Assembly (NCBI RefSeq): GCF_015024225.1 | Contig: NZ_JACJGM010000010.1 | Coordinates: forward strand, 1-64,000 | DNA length: 64,000 bases | Source: Nocardioides lijunqiniae | GTDB taxonomy: Bacteria; Actinomycetota; Actinomycetes; Propionibacteriales; Nocardioidaceae | Direction of reading: 5' to 3' | Shown here: positions 58,592 through 64,000 of the stretch, one piece after another | Position numbering within the stretch: position 1 is the first letter of the stretch | Layout: each line of letters starts with the position of its first letter | Translations under genes and position numbers: made by a program | Notes under the pieces: generated by a model | Seen by the model: the letters and a program-made list of their open reading frames with translations, nothing else | Told to the model about the DNA's origin: nothing | The model's database searches: none

Positions 58592-59442
58592 TGGAGCTCG
58601 GGGACGTCCACCACGTCGGACAGCCACTTCTGCTCGATCTCGGCGAGGGTGCCGTTCTCGGTCAGCGTGGCGAGGGCCTCGTTGACGCACGGCACCAGGT
58701 CGCTGCCCTTCTCGAAGAGCATCCCGAACTCCTCCTGGTCGCCGGTCTCGGGCTGGAACTGGCCCACGAGCTTGCTGCCGGGGATCTCGGCGGCGCTGAT
58801 GTAGAACGCCGTCGGAAGGTCGGCCAGGATCGCGTCGGTCTGGCCGTTGAGGAGCGCGTTCTTGGCCGCGACGGTGTCCTCGAAGACGGCCGGCTTCTGG
58901 TCGGGCTTGACGACGTCGCGGATGGCCTTGAGCGAGGTGGTCGCCGTCTGGGCGCCGAGGTTGTAGTCGGCCAGCTCGGCCACCGTGGTGACCTCGGAGA
59001 CGGGGCTGCCGTCCAGCGCCACGACGGCCTGCGAGGCGGAGTAGTAGCCGTCGGAGAAGTCGACGACCTGCTTGCGCTCGTCGGTGATCGAGATCTGGTT
59101 GATGTCGAAGTCGAAGTTCTTCTCACCCGGCGCGAAGGAGGTGTTGAACGGCACCGTCACCCAGGTGACCTCCTCGGGCGTGAAGCCGAGCTCGTCGGCG
59201 ACCGCGTAGGCCACCGCCGACTCGAAGCCCTCGCCGTTGGTGGGGTCCTCGTCGACGAACCACGGCGAGAACGCCGGGGAGTCGGTGCCGACCGTGAGCG
59301 TGCCCTCCTGGGTCAGCGGCAGGTCGCCCTTCTCGCAGGAGGCCGTGGCGGCGCCGCTGTCGTCGTCCTCGTCGGCGGGCGCGCAGGCGATCGCGGCGAC
59401 GAGCACGGGGAGGACGGCGAGGGCGGTACGACGCAGGCGCAT
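58588..59442 (-). CDS. Amino-acid ABC transporter substrate-binding lipoprotein
   Basis: A 284-residue type II periplasmic-binding-like protein anchored as a lipoprotein (signal MRLRRTALAVLPVLVAAIAC, Cys20). The mature part has LTVGTDSPAFSPWFVDEDP, GFESAVAYAVADELGF, FDFDINQISITDERKQVVDFSDGYY, and TAELADYNLGAQTATTS, classic features of family 3 solute-binding proteins. The ligand is probably a polar or acidic amino acid, but this is not readable. ATG at 59442 has TACGAT (59449-59454) 6 nt upstream, so it is likely leaderless. First gene of the importer operon, divergent from PadR. Confidence 0.93.
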   Translation of the reverse strand: MRLRRTALAVLPVLVAAIACAPADEDDDSGAATASCEKGDLPLTQEGTLTVGTDSPAFSPWFVDEDPTNGEGFESAVAYAVADELGFTPEEVTWVTVPFNTSFAPGEKNFDFDINQISITDERKQVVDFSDGYYSASQAVVALDGSPVSEVTTVAELADYNLGAQTATTSLKAIRDVVKPDQKPAVFEDTVAAKNALLNGQTDAILADLPTAFYISAAEIPGSKLVGQFQPETGDQEEFGMLFEKGSDLVPCVNEALATLTENGTLAEIEQKWLSDVVDVPELQ

Positions 59443-59526
59443 GGGGAAATCGTAGGGCCGCGCGGGGCCGCCGCCGACCGGGTCGTCCACGGTGGACCGG
59501 GCCGCGTGACCCGCGCCACGCATGCT

Positions 59527-59540
59527 TGCAACTCGTTGCA
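59527..59540. promoter_or_regulatory. Candidate PadR operator
   Basis: TGCAAC-TC-GTTGCA, a perfect palindrome 23 bp before the PadR start codon. PadR-type repressors commonly bind ATGCAT/TTGCAA-like dyads in their own promoters. Confidence 0.65.
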
Positions 59541-59562
59541 TAGGTCTGTCAGGCTCCCGGTC

Positions 59563-60093
59563 ATGGCCCTCGAGCACGCCCTCCTCGTCGCGCTGCGCGA
59601 GCAGCCCGCGAGCGGGCTCGACCTGGCCCGTCGCTTCGGCCGCTCGATCGGCTTCTTCTGGAGCGCCACCCACCAGCAGATCTACCGGGTCCTGGCGCGC
59701 ATGGAGGCCGACGGCTGGCTGGTGGCCACCGAGGTGGCGCAGACCGGCAAGCCCGACAAGAAGGTGTACGACGTCACGCCGGCCGGTGCGGACGCGCTCG
59801 CCGCCTGGCTGGCCGAGCCGACCCCCACGCACGCGCTGCGCAGCGACCTCGCGGTGAAGATGCGCGGGGCGTCGTTCGGCGACCGCGAGGCGGTCCTGGA
59901 CGTCGTGCGCGCCAACCTCGCCGACCACCAGCTGCGGCTCGAGCACTACCGGTCGCTGATGCGACGCGACTACCCCCGGCCGGCGGCCCTGACCGGCCTC
60001 GACCTCGACCACTACCTCGTGCTGCGCGGCGGGATCCTCACCGAGGAGACCTGGGTGACGTGGCTGACCGAGTACCTGGAGGCCCACGCATGA
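59563..60093 (+). CDS. PadR family transcriptional regulator
   Basis: A 176-residue PadR-type (Vir-like, subfamily s1) regulator: N-terminal winged helix (about 1-85; ALEHALLVALREQPASGLDLARRF, then YRVLARMEADGWL and KKVYDVTPAG) and a C-terminal helical dimerisation domain. Such proteins sense phenolic or other small aromatic acids or drugs. ATG at 59563. It overlaps the 2,4-dienoyl-CoA reductase gene by 4 nt (ATGA), so it probably controls that gene and itself through the palindrome at 59527-59540. The divergent amino-acid transporter may share the site. Confidence 0.92.
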   Translation: MALEHALLVALREQPASGLDLARRFGRSIGFFWSATHQQIYRVLARMEADGWLVATEVAQTGKPDKKVYDVTPAGADALAAWLAEPTPTHALRSDLAVKMRGASFGDREAVLDVVRANLADHQLRLEHYRSLMRRDYPRPAALTGLDLDHYLVLRGGILTEETWVTWLTEYLEAHA

Positions 60094-62108
60094 CCGCACC
60101 CTCGCCCTACCCCCACCTCCTGTCGCCGATCACGCTCGGCTCGCTCGAGCTCCGCAACCGGGTGGTCATGGGCTCCATGCACACCGGCCTCGAGGACTCC
60201 CGGCGCGACCTGCCCGACCTGGCGGCGTACCTCGCGGAGCGGGCGCGCGGCGGGGTCGGGCTGATCGTGACCGGCGGCTACGCGCCCAACAGGCGCGGCT
60301 GGCTCAAGCCGCTGGCCGCCGAGATGACCACGCGGCTGCAGGCGATGCGGCACCGCGACGTGACCGCCGCCGTGCACGAGGAGGGCGGCGCGATCGCGAT
60401 GCAGGTGCTGCACGCGGGCCGCTACGGCTATCACCCGTTCAGCGTCTCGGCGTCGGCCCGGAAGTCGCCCATCACGCCGTTCCGCCCGAGCGCGCTGTCG
60501 ACGCGCGCGGTCGACCGGACCGCCACCGACTTCGCGCGGTCGGTGGCGCTCGCGGTGAAGGCCGGCTACGACGCCGTGGAGATCATGGGCTCCGAGGGCT
60601 ACCTCATCAACCAGTTCCTGGCGGCACGCACCAACGACCGCACCGACGCGTGGGGCGGCTCGGCCGCGAAGCGGATGCGCTTCCCCGTCGAGGTCGTCCG
60701 CCGCTCCCGCGAGCTGGTGGGCGGCGAGCTGCCGATCCTGTACCGGATCTCGCTGCTGGACCTCGTCGAGGGCGGGCAGAGCTGGGAGGAGGTGGTGGAG
60801 CTCGCCGGGCTGCTCGAGGAGGCCGGCGTGACCGTGCTCAACACCGGCATCGGCTGGCACGAGGCGCGGGTCCCGACGATCATCACCCAGGTGCCGCGCG
60901 GCGCCTGGCGCTCCGCGACCGCCCGGCTCAAGGCCGCGGTCTCGGTGCCGGTCTGCGCCTCCAACCGCATCAACACCCCCGAGCTGGCGGAGTCGATCCT
61001 CGCCGCCGGCGAGGCCGACCTGGTGTCGATGGCCCGGCCCCTGCTGGCCGACCCGGACTTCGTCGCCAAGGCCGGCGCCGGCCGCGCCGACGAGATCAAC
61101 ACCTGCATCGCCTGCAACCAGGCCTGCCTCGACCACGTCTTCGAGAACCGCAAGGCCTCCTGCCTGGTCAACCCCCGCGCCGGCCGCGAGCTGACGCTGA
61201 CCCTGGGCCCGACCCGGCGCACGGCCTCGGTCGCCGTGGTGGGGGCCGGCCCCGCCGGGCTGGCCACGGCGGTCTCGGCGGCGGAGCGCGGCTTCGCGGT
61301 CACGCTGTTCGAGCGGTCCGCGTCGCTGGGCGGCCAGTTCCGGCTGGCGATGGCCGTGCCGGGCAAGGAGGACTTCGCCGACACGCTGCGCTACTACGCC
61401 CGCCGGCTGGAGGTGCTGGGCGTCGACGTGCGCCTCGGCGCGGCCGCCGGGGTGGCCGACCTGGCGGCGTACGACGAGGTCGTGGTCGCCACCGGTGTCG
61501 TGCCGCGGGTGCCGTCGTTCGACGGGGTCGACCACCCCTCGGTCGTCTCCTACGCCGACGTGCTGTCGGGTGCGGTCGTGCCCGGACGACGGGTGGCCGT
61601 CGTCGGCGCGGGCGGCATCGGCGTCGACGTCAGCGTGTGGCTGACCCACGACCGCTCCGAGGACCTCGACGACTGGATGTCGCACTGGGGCGTCGGCGAC
61701 CCCACTCTGCACCCCGGCGGCCTGACCGAGCGCAAGCCGCGCACGGCGCTGCGCGAGGTGACGCTGATCCAGCGCAAGACGACGCCGATCGGCATCGGCC
61801 TGGGCAAGACCTCCGGCTGGGCGCACCGCGCCGTGCTCAAGCAGTCGGGCGTCACCCAGGTCTCCGGGGCGACGTACGACCGCGTCGACGACGCCGGCCT
61901 GCACCTCACGGTCGACGGCGTCGGCTCGGTGCTCGACGTCGACCACGTGGTGCTGTGCGCCGGCCAGGAGTCGGTGCGCGACCTGTACGACGAGCTCGTG
62001 GCGACGCGGCCGTCGTCGGTGCACCTGGTCGGTGGCGCCGACGTCGCCGCCGAGCTCGACGCCAAGCGCGCGATCGAGCAGGGGACGAGGGTGGCCGCGT
62101 CGCTCTGA
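60090..62108 (+). CDS. fadH: NADPH-dependent 2,4-dienoyl-CoA reductase (FadH)
   Basis: A 672-residue flavoprotein of the Old Yellow Enzyme/FadH type. The N-terminal TIM barrel (about 5-340) binds FMN and substrate (QVLHAGRYGYHP). A 4Fe-4S cluster is ligated by cysteines in CIACNQAC (near 339-346) and a fourth in ASCLVNP. The C-terminal half has two Rossmann parts, VAVVGAGPAGLATAVSA for FAD and VAVVGAGGIGVDVSVWL for NADPH. It reduces 2,4-dienoyl-CoA during unsaturated fatty acid beta-oxidation. Coupled to PadR by ATGA. The intact cluster and length fit FadH; a related enoate reductase is possible. Confidence 0.94.
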   Translation: MTAPSPYPHLLSPITLGSLELRNRVVMGSMHTGLEDSRRDLPDLAAYLAERARGGVGLIVTGGYAPNRRGWLKPLAAEMTTRLQAMRHRDVTAAVHEEGGAIAMQVLHAGRYGYHPFSVSASARKSPITPFRPSALSTRAVDRTATDFARSVALAVKAGYDAVEIMGSEGYLINQFLAARTNDRTDAWGGSAAKRMRFPVEVVRRSRELVGGELPILYRISLLDLVEGGQSWEEVVELAGLLEEAGVTVLNTGIGWHEARVPTIITQVPRGAWRSATARLKAAVSVPVCASNRINTPELAESILAAGEADLVSMARPLLADPDFVAKAGAGRADEINTCIACNQACLDHVFENRKASCLVNPRAGRELTLTLGPTRRTASVAVVGAGPAGLATAVSAAERGFAVTLFERSASLGGQFRLAMAVPGKEDFADTLRYYARRLEVLGVDVRLGAAAGVADLAAYDEVVVATGVVPRVPSFDGVDHPSVVSYADVLSGAVVPGRRVAVVGAGGIGVDVSVWLTHDRSEDLDDWMSHWGVGDPTLHPGGLTERKPRTALREVTLIQRKTTPIGIGLGKTSGWAHRAVLKQSGVTQVSGATYDRVDDAGLHLTVDGVGSVLDVDHVVLCAGQESVRDLYDELVATRPSSVHLVGGADVAAELDAKRAIEQGTRVAASL

Positions 62109-62140
62109 GGCCTGCTTGGGACTCGCTCTGGGACCCGCCC

Positions 62141-64000
62141 CTACCGCCGCACCGCCCGGGTGGCCGCGCTGCGCTGGGTGAGCGCTGCGTAGCCGGGCCT
62201 GGTGCCGGTGACGCGGACGGTGACCCGCTTGCCGGCGTGGGCCTTCCGGAGGCGGAACGACGTGCCGTCGGCGCCGCGGACGGCCCGGCCGGCGACGTAC
62301 CACTGGACGCGCAGCCGCACCGGTCGCGGGCTCCAGGTCCCGGGCCGGACGGTCAGCCGGCGGCCGACCTTCGCGGCTCCGGCGACCACCGGTCGCCGCC
62401 CGGTCAGACGTCCCGGGGCGACGGTGGCGGCCTGCGACGTCGCGCTGCTGGGCGGCGAGTACGGGCGGGTGCCCGTGACCGTCACCGACAGCTTGCGACC
62501 GACCAGCGCCGGGGGCACCACGAAGGTGCGGCCCGTGGCGCCGCGGACGGGCTGCCCGCCGGCGAGCCACTGGTACGTCAGCGTCGTGCCGGCCGGCCAG
62601 GTGCCCGGCGTCGCGGTGAGGGTCTCGCCGACGCGCACCACGCCGCGCACGGACGGGACGCCGGCCTCAGGTGCGCCCGGAGCGGCGACCGTCACGTTGC
62701 GGACCTCGGAGACGTCGACGCCGCCGAAGGGGTTCGTCGTCTCGACGAACCACCCGTGCTCGCCCGGGGCGACGTCCCAGTCGACCGTGCGCGTCTCGCC
62801 GGACGGCACGCCCTTGAGCACCGCGATCTCGCGGCTGGTGAGGACGTCGGCGCGGAAGCCGTCGGTCGCCAGCGTCTTGGTCGTCGCGTCGATGCCGGCG
62901 GCGGCGTAGGGGATCTCGAACTCCTGGTGCTGCAGGTCCAGGGAGGGGTCCTCGGAGTCGAAGTCGTCCAGCGACGGCGAGTAGGTGCGCACGATGATCC
63001 GCTCGCCCTGGTTGTCGAAGTGGAGCAGCCGCAGGTAGCCCAGGCCGCCCTCGGGCAGGCCCTGGTAGTCGAACAGCATCGAGTGGACGGTGCGGTCGGC
63101 GACGCCGTCGCCGTCGTCGTCGAACTCGTCGGTGCGGGTGTAGGCGTCGTGGTAGTGACCCGACGAGACCGCGAAGACGTTGGGGTTGGGCGCCACGACC
63201 TCGTCCATGATCCGCTGCGGGATCGGGCCGAGCCCGCCGGTGGTGAGCATGAACTCGTGAAGGTTCACCCACACCTTGCGCTCGGGGTAGCGGGCGATCA
63301 CCTGGTTCATCCAGGCGATCTCCGCGTCACCCGCGCCCCAGCCCATCGACAGCATCAGGAAGTCGACGCCGTTGGCGCTCACGAGGTCGTAGTGGCCCCG
63401 GTTGTTCTGGTACGACTGGCCGTACCAGGGGTTGCCGGCGTAGCGGGCCTCGCCGAACCACTGACCGAAGGCCTCGTAGTCCTCGTCGTGGTGCCCGACG
63501 TCGTGGTTGCCGGCCAGCACGCCGTAGGGCAGACCGGCCGCGTCGAGCTTGTCGTAGGCCGCGTCCGCCTTCTCCCACTGACGCTGCTGCGACGACACGT
63601 TGACGATGTCGCCGGTGTGGATGACGTACTGCAGGTTCAGCTCGTCGCGCTGGTCGAGGAAGAACTGGTTGATCGCGACCTGGTGCTTGTAGAAGTCGTC
63701 GGTCTCGTTGTAGTACTGCGTGTCCGACTCCCAGCCGATCGTGAAGTCGTACGCCGACCGGGGCGTGACGCCCTTGGTGGAGTACGGCGCCGGGGTGCTG
63801 GCCCGCGTCGAGCGGACCTCGCCCGCGAAGCCCTCGGAGTGCTGCACCAGCACCGTCATCCGGCCGCCCGCCGTGCGGCCGGCCGTGGGGACCGTGGTCT
63901 CCAGGGTGAAGGGCTCGCTGTCGGTCGTGACCTTGCGGGCGACCTCCTCCCAGCCGGCGCCGGCCGAGTCCTGCACGTAGAGCAGCACCTTGGCCCCGGC
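62141..64000 (-). CDS. Secreted metallophosphoesterase with Ig-like C-terminal domains (5' end outside window)
   Basis: The reading frame runs off the right edge; 619 codons are visible. A calcineurin-like metallophosphoesterase domain has the metal-ligand motifs WESDTQYY, HTGDIVN, AGNHDVGHHD, and SSGHYHD, in order from about residue 90 to 290 of the visible part. Before it lies a piece of a beta domain; after it an Ig-like segment and two bacterial immunoglobulin-like repeats (WPAGTTLTYQWLAGGQPV and RPVRLRVQWYVAGRAV), frequent in secreted actinobacterial enzymes. Arg-rich C-terminus. It would hydrolyse extracellular phosphoesters. Convergent with fadH, 32 bp apart. Confidence 0.9.
   Translation of the reverse strand, partial: AGAKVLLYVQDSAGAGWEEVARKVTTDSEPFTLETTVPTAGRTAGGRMTVLVQHSEGFAGEVRSTRASTPAPYSTKGVTPRSAYDFTIGWESDTQYYNETDDFYKHQVAINQFFLDQRDELNLQYVIHTGDIVNVSSQQRQWEKADAAYDKLDAAGLPYGVLAGNHDVGHHDEDYEAFGQWFGEARYAGNPWYGQSYQNNRGHYDLVSANGVDFLMLSMGWGAGDAEIAWMNQVIARYPERKVWVNLHEFMLTTGGLGPIPQRIMDEVVAPNPNVFAVSSGHYHDAYTRTDEFDDDGDGVADRTVHSMLFDYQGLPEGGLGYLRLLHFDNQGERIIVRTYSPSLDDFDSEDPSLDLQHQEFEIPYAAAGIDATTKTLATDGFRADVLTSREIAVLKGVPSGETRTVDWDVAPGEHGWFVETTNPFGGVDVSEVRNVTVAAPGAPEAGVPSVRGVVRVGETLTATPGTWPAGTTLTYQWLAGGQPVRGATGRTFVVPPALVGRKLSVTVTGTRPYSPPSSATSQAATVAPGRLTGRRPVVAGAAKVGRRLTVRPGTWSPRPVRLRVQWYVAGRAVRGADGTSFRLRKAHAGKRVTVRVTGTRPGYAALTQRSAATRAVRR

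Overview
The window is about 70 percent or more GC, uses GTG starts freely, couples genes through 4-nt GTGA/ATGA overlaps and has many likely leaderless starts (a TANNNT-type -10 box six to seven bases before the start codon). With the SigK/RskA locus, an EthA-like monooxygenase, an F420-type reductase and a mycothiol-era DinB-like protein, this points to a Nocardioides-like actinobacterium (inference). I see no rRNA, tRNA, CRISPR array, insertion sequence or prophage.

Layout. 1-9183: end of a carotenoid oxygenase; an amidinotransferase/DDAH-like enzyme divergent from a GntR regulator; holin-like, tyrosine phosphatase and fructosamine-kinase genes; a small DivIVA protein flanked by two copies of an intergenic repeat; a MarR/azoreductase pair with two operator palindromes; a two-component system with a coupled lipoprotein. 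9184-9425 is an extreme G-run spacer. 9426-13261: pabB, pabA and a PhzE-like fused synthase in one minus-strand operon. 13354-16661: HelD and a crotonase. 16709-25942: a complete SigK-type redox/lipid locus (Mo-oxidoreductase, fasciclin lipoprotein, sigma factor, zinc anti-sigma factor, FAD enzyme fused to DUF1365, two cyclopropane-synthase-like methyltransferases, DUF1295 protein) with two matching SigK-type promoters.

26157-31121 holds small redox and phosphatase genes. 31321-40533 is a seven-gene minus-strand acyl-CoA catabolic operon of acyclic-terpene-utilisation (Atu) type with a TetR regulator. 41479-45286 is a split ACAD10/ACAD11 (LvaA/LvaC/LvaD-like) module that may degrade 4-hydroxyacyl-CoAs. 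45982-50467 is fadB, fadA and a MerR regulator with a perfect 10+10 operator. 50641-54161: DEAD-box helicase, NAD(P)-binding protein, CPBP protease, CsbD. 54164-64000: EthA-like monooxygenase coupled to csbD, a methylacyl-CoA racemase-type enzyme, a polar amino-acid ABC transporter, PadR plus 2,4-dienoyl-CoA reductase, and the end of a secreted metallophosphoesterase.

The most unusual signal is a dispersed palindromic repeat (here called family A; about eleven copies between 13.3 and 55.8 kb). It sits in gaps of the minus-strand catabolic operons, supplies the stop codon of one gene and the start of the next at 39057-39099, and is inserted in the same frame into two unrelated coding sequences (carboxyltransferase residues 258-271; dehydrogenase residues 38-52), giving the shared peptide pattern G-F/L-E-T...S-S-T-N-E-G. 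A second intergenic family (B) marks mostly convergent gene ends.
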